Source: Phycisphaerales bacterium
GTDB taxonomy: Bacteria > Planctomycetota > Phycisphaerae > Phycisphaerales > SM1A02
Length of the DNA stretch: 26,129 bases
NCBI GenBank assembly: GCA_030748805.1
Contig: JASMLG010000008.1
Span: forward strand, 1 to 26,129
Reading direction: 5' to 3'
Part shown: positions 8,006 to 14,482 of the stretch, one piece after another
Layout: each line of letters begins with the position of its first letter
How positions within the stretch are numbered: the first letter of the stretch is position 1
Notes under the pieces: model-generated
Told to the model about the DNA's origin: nothing
The model's database searches: none
The model's input: the letters and a program-made list of their open reading frames with translations, nothing else
Program-made: the position numbers and the translations under genes

Positions 8006-8065
8006 ATTAACCCTGGGTTAATAAAATGGCATCCAACCACAAATTAACTCTGGGTTAATTTATGC
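8000..8065. terminator. Symmetric convergent terminator region with TTAACCC palindromes
   Basis: Contains TTAACCC-T-GGGTTAA (8007-8021) and AAATTAAC ... GTTAATTT (8041-8061). The whole block is enclosed by a perfect 14-bp inverted repeat, GCATAAATTAACCC (8000-8013) and GGGTTAATTTATGC (8052-8065). Both flanking genes end inside it with the same GCATAA (Ala-stop), so it probably terminates both transcripts. Confidence 0.6.
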
Positions 8066-8995
8066 AATTCGGTTTTTGTCGGGCAAATCGAAGCGCAGGA
8101 TTGCTGTGCCTTTGGGCATATGCATCGTTGCGTTTGTTAATCCAGCAGGTAGCAAAATAGTTGTACCAACAGGTGCATCAACGGGAACAGCGTGATCGAT
8201 GTGTCCGTTCCCTTCAACAACCATTATCACAACAGGTGTTTCATCAACAATTAACTCGAGCGTTGTGTCAGTTGTTGATTCGGTCCGTTCAATAGAAAAG
8301 AATGGCGTGTCGACAAAATGTGTGGTTAAAAAATCACCGCTTAGTAACGGTTCTGGTTGTTTGAACTGAAGTTGCTTTGCGTTGAAGTCGATACACTCCA
8401 TCGCTTGGTCGATGTGCATCTTGCGGTTTGTACGTCCCCAATCCCAAACACGAAACGTAGTGTCGCTTGGTGTTTGCACTTCCGCAACAAGAACACCAGC
8501 ACCAAGCGCGTGGCAAGTTCCACTTGGTAAGTAATAGCACTCACCTTTTTTGACATGTATTGCATTGAGTAATTCAGGGACATGGTCGTTTACAAGTGCA
8601 CTGCGAAGGGCTTCTTCGGTTGTTCCATCTTTCAAACCAACATAGATAAGACCTTCTGGGGTTGTATCGAGAATGACCCACGCCTCACTTTTTAGGTGCA
8701 CTTCAGGATGTGCCTTTGCATATTCAGAACTGGGATGTACTTGTACCGAAAGGTTATCGCATGCGTCAAGAAATTTAATGAGAAGCGGGAAATGTTCATC
8801 AAGTTGCTTGCCGGCGAGCGGTCCATTTGAGATGACGCTTTTGCCATCTGGAATGGAAGCAGGCAAATCAGCGAGTTCCCATGACTCTCCAATGGAAATG
8901 TTTGGAGGTAATTGCTTGCCAAACCGTTCGAGAGTTCTACCGCCCCAGACCTTTTCTTTTAGTATTGGAATAAATGTGAGTGGATAAGGTTCCAT
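8060..8995 (-). CDS. manA: Class I mannose-6-phosphate isomerase (phosphomannose isomerase)
   Basis: Zinc-dependent cupin enzyme interconverting fructose-6-phosphate and mannose-6-phosphate, feeding mannose and heptose precursors for cell-surface sugars. Zinc ligands are visible: Gln85 and His87 in SVQVHPSS, Glu104 in KSEAW and His162 in PSGTCHALG. The N-terminus has the usual KEKVWGGRTLERFG. At 311 residues it is the short Bacillus-type form. The start is either GTG 8998 or ATG 8995. I choose 8995, giving a TGATG stop-start overlap with the FabZ-like gene upstream, so translation is probably coupled. It ends inside a symmetric terminator. Confidence 0.9.
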   Translation of the reverse strand: MEPYPLTFIPILKEKVWGGRTLERFGKQLPPNISIGESWELADLPASIPDGKSVISNGPLAGKQLDEHFPLLIKFLDACDNLSVQVHPSSEYAKAHPEVHLKSEAWVILDTTPEGLIYVGLKDGTTEEALRSALVNDHVPELLNAIHVKKGECYYLPSGTCHALGAGVLVAEVQTPSDTTFRVWDWGRTNRKMHIDQAMECIDFNAKQLQFKQPEPLLSGDFLTTHFVDTPFFSIERTESTTDTTLELIVDETPVVIMVVEGNGHIDHAVPVDAPVGTTILLPAGLTNATMHMPKGTAILRFDLPDKNRIA

Positions 8996-9468
8996 CACAT
9001 CATCATGCCGGTGATTTTAGCTTCAAACATAAACTGTCCATCTACATATCCCTGTGCATCACAGACGAAACGACGGCGTTGAAATTTTCGGATGATGGAA
9101 ACAATCGCTAATGTGCTGTTAGGGAGTACTTGCCCTCGGAACGAACAGTTGTCGCAACGAGTAAAGCCCATGAAATGATCGCCTTCTTCGTTTAAGTGAT
9201 ACAAAATGCTGCTTATCTGCGCAGCGGCTTCAATCATGAGAACGCCTGGGTAGATAGGTCGTCCTGGAATATGCCCTGAAACCCAAAACTCATCGTCTTT
9301 AACATTTTTTATCCCTACAGCAAGTTGGTTGTCATCACGCACATACGAGACGTGGTCGAGTTGCCGCATGTCGCCTGCTTGGGGATTCATCTTGCCAACG
9401 TCTTTCTCGGAGATAGCAATATGTGCCAGGTCTATTGTTGAGATGTCGAGAATTGGTTCTATTGGCAT
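8995..9468 (-). CDS. FabZ/FabA-like 3-hydroxyacyl-ACP dehydratase (hot-dog fold)
   Basis: Hot-dog-fold protein resembling FabZ, which dehydrates 3-hydroxyacyl-ACP in fatty-acid elongation. The active-site segment GHIPGRPIYPGVLMIEAAAQ has the catalytic His (GHIPG) and Glu (MIEAAAQ), closely matching the FabZ GHFPxRPxxPGVLxxEAxAQ signature. The N-terminus carries about 35 extra residues and lacks the usual PHRYPFLLVDR segment (here LDHVSYVRDD), so it may be a FabZ-related paralogue rather than the main dehydratase. ATG 9468 is chosen. A TTG at 9486 would add six residues. It overlaps the ManA gene. A strong hairpin separates it from the histone gene. Confidence 0.82.
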   Translation of the reverse strand: MPIEPILDISTIDLAHIAISEKDVGKMNPQAGDMRQLDHVSYVRDDNQLAVGIKNVKDDEFWVSGHIPGRPIYPGVLMIEAAAQISSILYHLNEEGDHFMGFTRCDNCSFRGQVLPNSTLAIVSIIRKFQRRRFVCDAQGYVDGQFMFEAKITGMMM

Positions 9469-9492
9469 AGGTTGGCAGGGTATCAAAGAAAT

Positions 9493-9515
9493 GGGCTCAA
9501 GCGATGCTTGAGCCC
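9493..9515 (-). terminator. Hairpin between the histone-like gene and the FabZ-like gene
   Basis: GGGCTCAAGC GAT GCTTGAGCCC is a perfect 10-bp stem. On the minus strand it is followed by ATTTCTTTG, a modest T-rich tail, so it is most likely the terminator of the histone-like gene. Confidence 0.65.
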
Positions 9516-9538
9516 AGTACCTTTGTTGTTTGTTTGAC

Positions 9539-9715
9539 TTAGCCGTCGCTATTGCGAAGGTTTAAAACATCCTTGCGAACATCTTGAGCAGCAGCCTTGA
9601 TTTCTTGCATTGATTTTCTGACTCGTGTACCAGCGGCTTTGTTGCCACCTTCACATTTTGCCATGTCATCAGTCACGTCTTGAACTAGTTGTACTAAGCG
9701 GTCGTAAGATTCCAT
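9539..9715 (-). CDS. Histone H1-like protein (Hc1 N-terminal type), 58 aa
   Basis: On the minus strand ATG 9715 to TAA 9539 encodes 58 residues beginning MESYDRLVQLVQDVTDDMAK, then GNKAAGTRVRKSMQEIKA and ending LNLRNSDG. The GNKAAGTRVRK-MQE-K core matches the Hc1 histone H1-like family of Chlamydiae and Planctomycetes, which binds DNA and compacts the nucleoid. The usual Lys/Ala-rich tail is absent, so DNA binding may be weaker or the protein may act as an architectural or oligomerisation module. A clear GGAGG Shine-Dalgarno (9723-9727) lies 7 nt upstream, in contrast to most genes here. It is preceded by a long structured leader and followed by a hairpin terminator. Confidence 0.88.
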   Translation of the reverse strand: MESYDRLVQLVQDVTDDMAKCEGGNKAAGTRVRKSMQEIKAAAQDVRKDVLNLRNSDG

Positions 9716-9737
9716 TTATATGCCTCCAAAGCGTTGT

Positions 9738-9831
9738 ACTAGGTAAAACCCTAGTTGGGTGATTTTAGTGGGCTAGCAAAAGCCCTTGTATCGCATTTCA
9801 GTGCATTGTTTATCGGCACAATGGGCTTTGC
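9738..9831 (-). promoter_or_regulatory. Structured leader of the histone-like gene with alternative pairings
   Basis: In transcript order: GCAAAGCCCATTGT (9831-9818), ACAATG (9809-9804), ACAAGGGCTTTTGC (9789-9776), AGCCC (9774-9770), then an ACTAGG / CCTAGT hairpin (9755-9738) and GGAGG. Segment 1 can pair with segment 3 (about 13 bp with one bulge or mismatch). Alternatively its CATTGT can pair with segment 2 while segment 3 GGGCT pairs with AGCCC. These pairings exclude one another, as in attenuators. Transcription through this region is inferred, not shown. Confidence 0.45.
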
Positions 9832-9835
9832 AACC

Positions 9836-9871
9836 CCCTAATTGCATAAAAATGCCATAAATTAGGGTTTT
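9836..9871. terminator. Hairpin downstream of purB
   Basis: CCCTAATT (9836-9843) pairs with AATTAGGG (9860-9867), with an inner GCAT / ATGC. It lies 25 bp past the purB stop and is the only candidate purB terminator. However, the T-run (TTTT at 9868-9871) follows on the plus strand, so orientation is ambiguous. Confidence 0.4.
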
Positions 9872-9891
9872 GTAAGGCAAATAATGAAGAG

Positions 9892-11328
9892 TTAAACCTT
9901 CAATTCAGCAATTTCTACCTTTTTAGAGGTGTACCTTTTTGCAATTGGTTCGATTATCTCATCGCAAAAAGAGTCCACCTGCTCAGGTGCTCGACCAATA
10001 AAACCGCTTGGATCAACTGCCATGTCAAGGTCAATTCCTTGAAACATTTGCTCAGTTGAAAGGCGCTTTAAAAGGCAATTTGGGACACCATCTTCCTTGA
10101 TTTGTCTTGCTACTTCAATTGCATGGGTTCGTACAACTTCATGGGCGTCTTGTCTGTCAGCCCCGTTTTTGACTGCTTCCATCATTAATCGTTCGGTTGC
10201 AAGAAATGGCATTTCGTTTTGTAGATTTGATTGAACCATTTTTTCGTGGACAATTAATCCTTGTGAGATATTGATAAGTACGTCCAGAAGACCATCTAGA
10301 GATAAAAATGACTCTGGCAATGTTAGACGACGGTTCGCGGAATCGTCAAGTGTTCTTTCCATCCACTGAACCGAAGCTGTTTGCAAAGCGTTTGGAGGCA
10401 TGTTCATGACAAATCGTGCAAGTGCGCAGACTCGTTCACATCGCATAGGGTTGCGCTTGTATGCCATGGCAGATGAGCCAATTTGTTTCTTTTCAAACGG
10501 TTCTTCAAGTTCGCCCCTATTTGCGAGTAAACGAACATCAGTTGCAAATTTATGAGCTACTGCAGCAACAGAAGCGATTGATGAGAGAATTTGTGCATCC
10601 ACAATTCTTGGATACGTTTGACCTGTGACAGAGAATTGCTTTTCAGTTGACCAATTCATCTTATCTGTGACAAGGGTGTCAAGTTTTAGAACCTTTGCGT
10701 GATTGCCGTTAAATAAGTCAAGAAATGAGGCCTGAGTACCTGTTGCCCCTCGTACACCACGAAATCGAAGAGTTGAAAGTCGGAACTCTAGGTCTTCTAG
10801 TGTTAATGCAAAGTCCTGAGCCCAGAGAGTTGCACGTTTCCCAACAGTGGTTGGTTGAGCTGGTTGGTAATGAGTGAATCCAACGGTAGGTAAGTCACGA
10901 TATTTTTTTGCAAATAAACCAAGGTTACATATTACGCGGGCAAGTTTGTTGGCGATTAATTGAGTTGCATCTTTTAATTGCAATATCTCAGTATTGCAAT
11001 TTACAAATTGACTCGTAGCACCAAGATGAATAATAGGTCTTGCTGTTGGAGCAACGTCTCCTAAAGCGTGTATATGAGCCATTACATCATGACGAAGTTC
11101 ACGTTCATAATTTGAGGCGGCATCAAAGTCAATGTTGTCAATGTTGTTTCGAATCTCATCGATTTGCTCATCGGTGATGTCTATGCCAAGTTCTTGTTGC
11201 GATTCCGCCAATGCAAGCCATAAACGCCTCCAAGTTACGATTTTCCGTCGCTGAGACCATATTTCCTGCATTTGCGGTGAGGCATACCGCCCCGACAGCG
11301 GTGACTGATATCCAGCGTACTCATCCAT
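9892..11328 (-). CDS. purB: Adenylosuccinate lyase
   Basis: Catalyses two fumarate-releasing steps of purine synthesis: SAICAR to AICAR, and adenylosuccinate to AMP. It is a fumarase/aspartase-superfamily homotetramer in the cytoplasm. Signature segments: HLGATSQFVNCNTE, THYQPAQPTTVGKR (catalytic His near residue 153) and the flexible serine loop GSSAMAYKRNPMRCE (about 284-298), where the usual AMPYKRNP has Ala for Pro. The eukaryotic-like form of about 478 residues is complete. The frame can open at TTG 11346, but ATG 11328 (MDEYAGYQSPLSGRY) has TACAAT exactly 6 nt upstream (11335-11340 on the complement), supporting it as a leaderless start. Confidence 0.93.
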   Translation of the reverse strand: MDEYAGYQSPLSGRYASPQMQEIWSQRRKIVTWRRLWLALAESQQELGIDITDEQIDEIRNNIDNIDFDAASNYERELRHDVMAHIHALGDVAPTARPIIHLGATSQFVNCNTEILQLKDATQLIANKLARVICNLGLFAKKYRDLPTVGFTHYQPAQPTTVGKRATLWAQDFALTLEDLEFRLSTLRFRGVRGATGTQASFLDLFNGNHAKVLKLDTLVTDKMNWSTEKQFSVTGQTYPRIVDAQILSSIASVAAVAHKFATDVRLLANRGELEEPFEKKQIGSSAMAYKRNPMRCERVCALARFVMNMPPNALQTASVQWMERTLDDSANRRLTLPESFLSLDGLLDVLINISQGLIVHEKMVQSNLQNEMPFLATERLMMEAVKNGADRQDAHEVVRTHAIEVARQIKEDGVPNCLLKRLSTEQMFQGIDLDMAVDPSGFIGRAPEQVDSFCDEIIEPIAKRYTSKKVEIAELKV

Positions 11329-11347
11329 ATCCACATTGTACCGCAAT

Positions 11348-11384
11348 AAAGGAGTCTGACCCCAGATGGGTCAGACTCCTTTTT
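11348..11384. terminator. Orphan strong hairpin AGGAGTCTGACCC upstream of purB
   Basis: AGGAGTCTGACCC (11350-11362), a 5-nt loop and GGGTCAGACTCCT (11368-11380) form a perfect 13-bp stem, extendable by A-T pairs and followed by T on both strands (stronger on plus). It sits between the divergent promoters of purB and the UbiA-like gene, where no annotated gene ends. A third copy of GTCAGACTCCT lies at 11488-11498. Confidence 0.6.
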
Positions 11385-11421
11385 GCTCTTTGAACGTCCT
11401 TGTTGTGGTGACATTCATCAA

Positions 11422-11475
11422 AATTATCACTCTGTGATAATTTAATGGGTGTCCCCCTAGCGAGTTGTTAAGGGC
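11422..11475. repeat. AT hairpin plus inverted copy of a dispersed repeat core
   Basis: AAATTATCAC TCT GTGATAATTT is a perfect 10-bp hairpin (11422-11444). Immediately after, tgggtgtcccc, ctagcgagttgttaag is the reverse complement of the repeat core at 19515-19541 (cttaacaactcgcta, ggggacaccca). The 11347-11542 intergenic region otherwise holds only promoters. Confidence 0.6.
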
Positions 11476-11542
11476 GTTTTCTTTAATGTCAGACTCCTCT
11501 GTGGCTAGACTCGTTTTGGGTCTACCACATTAGAATGGTGGA

Positions 11543-12277
11543 ATGGCGTGGTTAACGGTATTGGGTATTCCTGCGGCGGTGTATGTGGTTTGTGTTGCTG
11601 CGCTAATGCGTTTTGTCAATGAGAACTCACAGGACGCCTTTTTGCTGGTTGGTACAGGTTTGTTGACAATGGGGATCTATGTTTTTCACAGAACAACTGT
11701 AATTTCAGTTGAGCCAATGCAAAAAAGGCACCAGCTTTCATTTCGCCATAGAAGGGTGTTGCTATTGTTTTCATTCGCGTTGCTTCTTTTTGCATTAATT
11801 GTGTTTGCGTTGCATAATCCGCTTGCCATGTTTTTGGTAGTTGGTGCCCTGTTGGGGGTAACCGTCTACGGGAGAAAATGCATTTCACTACCATTGCGAA
11901 ATGTTACATATCTGAAACCATTCGCTGTTGGGATTTCAATAGCATTGTTGGCGTGGTCACTAAACGGTTTTCATAATTCAACATTGACAACTAGTGCCTT
12001 TGTGTTGATATGCAGTGCTGATGCCCTTATTTGTGACTTGGTTGATAGAGATTACGATAAAACTTCAGGATGTATTACGTTGGCTCAGAAATTAGGAAGC
12101 GTTAAAACATGGGGCGTTTCACTGTTTCTTTATGTAATTTCTGTGGTCATATTGAACGCGCCAGTTGGATGGATTTTCCTAGCCCTATTTCCAATTCCAA
12201 TTTTCGCAAAACCGGTTCTAAGAACAGCGGTGGATTTGCGACCGTTGCTCGTACTCCTGATAGCATGGTCACTATGA
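11543..12277 (+). CDS. UbiA-like membrane protein, divergent member
   Basis: Multi-pass membrane protein of 244 residues with about seven hydrophobic segments. It retains a UbiA-type second aspartate motif, SADALICDLVDRDYDKTSG (D160, D165, D168, D170), followed by ITLAQKLG, as in UbiA prenyltransferases (dxxD ... T/PxxLG). The first motif NxxxDxxxD is not present at the expected place (YVFHRTTVISVEP), so substrate diphosphate binding may be changed or lost. The ATG has TAGAAT exactly 6 nt upstream. It overlaps plsY by ATGA (12274-12277), so the two are co-translated. The role is unknown. Membrane lipid or isoprenoid metabolism is a reasonable guess from the neighbour. Confidence 0.65.
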   Translation: MAWLTVLGIPAAVYVVCVAALMRFVNENSQDAFLLVGTGLLTMGIYVFHRTTVISVEPMQKRHQLSFRHRRVLLLFSFALLLFALIVFALHNPLAMFLVVGALLGVTVYGRKCISLPLRNVTYLKPFAVGISIALLAWSLNGFHNSTLTTSAFVLICSADALICDLVDRDYDKTSGCITLAQKLGSVKTWGVSLFLYVISVVILNAPVGWIFLALFPIPIFAKPVLRTAVDLRPLLVLLIAWSL

Positions 12278-12939
12278 CTGGCACACAATGGGCAATTGGA
12301 ATTGCATGCGCATACTTTGCGGGTAGTATTCCTTTTGGTGTTTTGATTGCAAAAACAAAAGGGGTAAATATTCGTGAGCAGGGGTCCAAAAATATTGGTG
12401 CAACGAATGTTGGCAGGACGCTTGGCAAAACACTAGGTCTTGTATGTTTTTTTCTTGATGTGCTTAAAGGTGCACTGCCAGTTTTAGTTATTGGTTTAAT
12501 TTCTGGTTTGTTCGGAAAATCGATGGGATTAGTTGGAACAACCGACATGCTGCTGTGGATTTGCGTCGCGTTTGCTTCGCTACTTGGTCACATGTACTCG
12601 CCATGGCTTAGGTTTGGTGGCGGTAAGGGCGTTGCAACAACGTTCGGTGGAATGGTCGCAATGTGGCCACTCTTAACAATTCCAGTTTTGCTCGCCTTTT
12701 TTGCTTGGGCGATTACGCTCAAAGTGTCCAAAATGATTTCGCTTGCAAGTTTAGTTGCAGCGATAGTATTGTTTGGAGATACCGCAACAATTGTCTTGAT
12801 TGGTTCAACCTTGACTCACGCTTGGCCACTACTTGCAGTTACTGGATTAATAGCAATTATGGTCTTTTGGAAACACCGATCTAACATTGGTCGGATACTT
12901 CGCGGTGAAGAACCAAAAGTTGGGAGCGCCGTTACATAA
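12274..12939 (+). CDS. plsY: Glycerol-3-phosphate acyltransferase PlsY
   Basis: Membrane acyltransferase making 1-acylglycerol-3-phosphate from acyl-phosphate and glycerol-3-phosphate, the first committed step of phospholipid synthesis. The three PlsY motifs are clear: GSIPFGVLIAK with GSKNIGATNVGRTLGK (37-52), FGGGKGVATTFGG (114-126) and KHRSNIGRILRGEE near the C-terminus. The length of 221 residues and the TM pattern are normal. The frame is open from 12109, but ATG 12274 gives the family start and an ATGA overlap with the preceding gene. ATG 12265 is a possible alternative. The 3' end overlaps the convergent heptosyltransferase by 8 bp. Confidence 0.93.
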   Translation: MTGTQWAIGIACAYFAGSIPFGVLIAKTKGVNIREQGSKNIGATNVGRTLGKTLGLVCFFLDVLKGALPVLVIGLISGLFGKSMGLVGTTDMLLWICVAFASLLGHMYSPWLRFGGGKGVATTFGGMVAMWPLLTIPVLLAFFAWAITLKVSKMISLASLVAAIVLFGDTATIVLIGSTLTHAWPLLAVTGLIAIMVFWKHRSNIGRILRGEEPKVGSAVT

Positions 12940-13921
12940 ATCGTTTGGCAATTGCAATAACATCACTTGCAGGAATGTTGTTGATATTGCATCGTTGAGG
13001 GTTACTGTTTGCAACAAGATTTTCTGGCAAAAAGGGATCTGCAAGAACTGCAATATCGTTTTCGCAATCGTATTTAGTCCAACGATAATCAGTAGGGCCA
13101 TACAAGGTTATGGTTGGTGTGCCACAGGCAACAGCTATGTGGCGCGGACCAGTGTCGTTTGTAATCATCAATGTTGAAGCCATTACGAGGTTCTTAAGTG
13201 AACCAAGCGTTATTCCTTTGTTAGTAAAGTCGTGGACCTCTGATTTTGCTTTACTTACTAATTCCTGTACAAGATCGTGTTCTTCAGGAGAACCAACAGC
13301 AATACAGGTCGCACCTAGATCAGAAAGTTCATCTGCAACTTTCGCAAAATTACTTGTCGACCACATCTTTTGTGGTTTACTTGCTCCTGCAACTATTAGA
13401 ACAACTGGTTGTGAGTAATCGTCAAGAATGTTTTTATCAGTATTGACAAATCCTAATGAGGGCTTTGAATTTCTCTTGTTCATCCCAAACAGTTCATTAG
13501 AAAGATACAAGTAATAATCCCTTGTTGGAAATGGAGTATTTTGTTTTTGTATTTCAATTTTGTCTGTGAGTAACCAAGATCGCCCATCACGTTTATAACC
13601 GCACCTACACTTTATTGCTGCAAGTTTCGCAACCAACGCCGAACGAAAACTATTTGGCAAAAGAATAATTGCATCAGATCCAATCCTCTTAAGTTGTTTG
13701 GCTGAAGATAAAACGGATGATTTAATGTTAAGAGATAGAACATCGTCAAACTCATCAACTCCATCAAGGAGTGGTGCAAGATTTGGTTTAATAACAGCAG
13801 TCAATTTTGTGCTTGGATATTTTTCTTTTGCCATTTCCCAAACACAAGATGCCATGACAACATCACCTACCCAAGATGGCATGAGAATGGTTAAGTGGTT
13901 AATGTGATCAGGAAGTGGCAT
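12932..13921 (-). CDS. Heptosyltransferase-type glycosyltransferase, family 9 (WaaF-like)
   Basis: Inner-membrane-associated GT9 enzyme, probably adding heptose to the lipopolysaccharide core. Landmarks: N-terminal LTILMPSWVGDVVMASCVWE (the PxWxGD motif carries the catalytic Asp), a middle PVVLIVAGASKPQKMWSTSNFAKVA, and the nucleotide-sugar site around MITNDTGPRHIAVACGTPTITLYG. The length of 329 is typical of the family. ADP-heptose as donor is supported by the adjacent divergent GmhB gene, which makes its precursor. TAGAAT (13929-13934 on the complement) lies 7 nt before the ATG, with no Shine-Dalgarno. Confidence 0.88.
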   Translation of the reverse strand: MPLPDHINHLTILMPSWVGDVVMASCVWEMAKEKYPSTKLTAVIKPNLAPLLDGVDEFDDVLSLNIKSSVLSSAKQLKRIGSDAIILLPNSFRSALVAKLAAIKCRCGYKRDGRSWLLTDKIEIQKQNTPFPTRDYYLYLSNELFGMNKRNSKPSLGFVNTDKNILDDYSQPVVLIVAGASKPQKMWSTSNFAKVADELSDLGATCIAVGSPEEHDLVQELVSKAKSEVHDFTNKGITLGSLKNLVMASTLMITNDTGPRHIAVACGTPTITLYGPTDYRWTKYDCENDIAVLADPFLPENLVANSNPQRCNINNIPASDVIAIAKRFM

Positions 13922-13927
13922 TCGTTG

Positions 13928-13934
13928 TATTCTA
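13928..13934. promoter_or_regulatory. Shared palindromic -10-like element, heptosyltransferase/gmhB
   Basis: TATTCTA reads TATTCT on plus (6 nt before the gmhB ATG) and TAGAAT on minus (7 nt before the heptosyltransferase ATG). Only 18 bp separate the two start codons, so both genes of one pathway would start leaderless from one promoter core. Confidence 0.5.
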
Positions 13935-13939
13935 CGTCC

Positions 13940-14482
13940 ATGCGAAAAGCAGTATTCCTAGATCGTGATGGAACTATCATTGATAACCAAGGAGACCTGG
14001 GTAATCCAGAAGATGTGACCGTCATTGAAGGTGTGGCGGAGGCGTTATCTTCCTTGTCTAAGGCAGGGTGGCTTCTAATTGTGGTTACAAATCAAGCTGG
14101 GGTTGCTCGCGGGGTTTTTACAGAAAACGATATAAAGCAAGTACATGACAGAATAGATCAGTTTGTTGGCCCAATTGATAAGTATTATTATTGTTGCCAT
14201 CATCCAGAAGGTGTTCTCGAGGAGTGGAGAGGTGATCACCATTGGCGCAAACCCGCACCCGGAATGCTTGAGCAAGCAATTGAAGATTTTGATATAGATA
14301 TTAATGCGAGTTGGATGGTTGGTGATACAGCAAGGGATATACAAGCGGGGCAGACCGTTGGGTGTAAGACAATTTGGTTAACCGATCCGGGAAGAGTTAC
14401 GAATGAAACATCTCCAACTTTGTTTGCGCCTACACTTGCAGACGCAGCATTGTTTGTTCTTGCTGAAGAAAAAATTACTTAA
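13940..14482 (+). CDS. gmhB: D-glycero-D-manno-heptose-1,7-bisphosphate 7-phosphatase (GmhB-like, HAD)
   Basis: HAD-type phosphatase of ADP-heptose synthesis. HAD motif I is FLDRDGTII (Asp8 nucleophile, Asp10), motif II VVTNQAGVARG, with RKPAPGML and MVGDTARDIQAG as motifs III/IV. The family zinc loop is altered: E. coli GmhB uses Cys-x-His and Cys-x-Cys, while here the first pair is kept (Cys85, His87) but the second reads His100-His101-Trp102. At 180 residues the length is normal. The frame opens at 13895, but ATG 13940 gives the standard N-terminus. It is divergent from the heptosyltransferase. Its TAA overlaps the phosphofructokinase TAA in a TTAA palindrome. Confidence 0.88.
   Translation: MRKAVFLDRDGTIIDNQGDLGNPEDVTVIEGVAEALSSLSKAGWLLIVVTNQAGVARGVFTENDIKQVHDRIDQFVGPIDKYYYCCHHPEGVLEEWRGDHHWRKPAPGMLEQAIEDFDIDINASWMVGDTARDIQAGQTVGCKTIWLTDPGRVTNETSPTLFAPTLADAALFVLAEEKIT

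Noticed and set aside
12109..12273. Long upstream extension of plsY
   Set aside because: It overlaps the UbiA-like coding sequence out of frame. The PlsY family start is at 12274 with an ATGA overlap.
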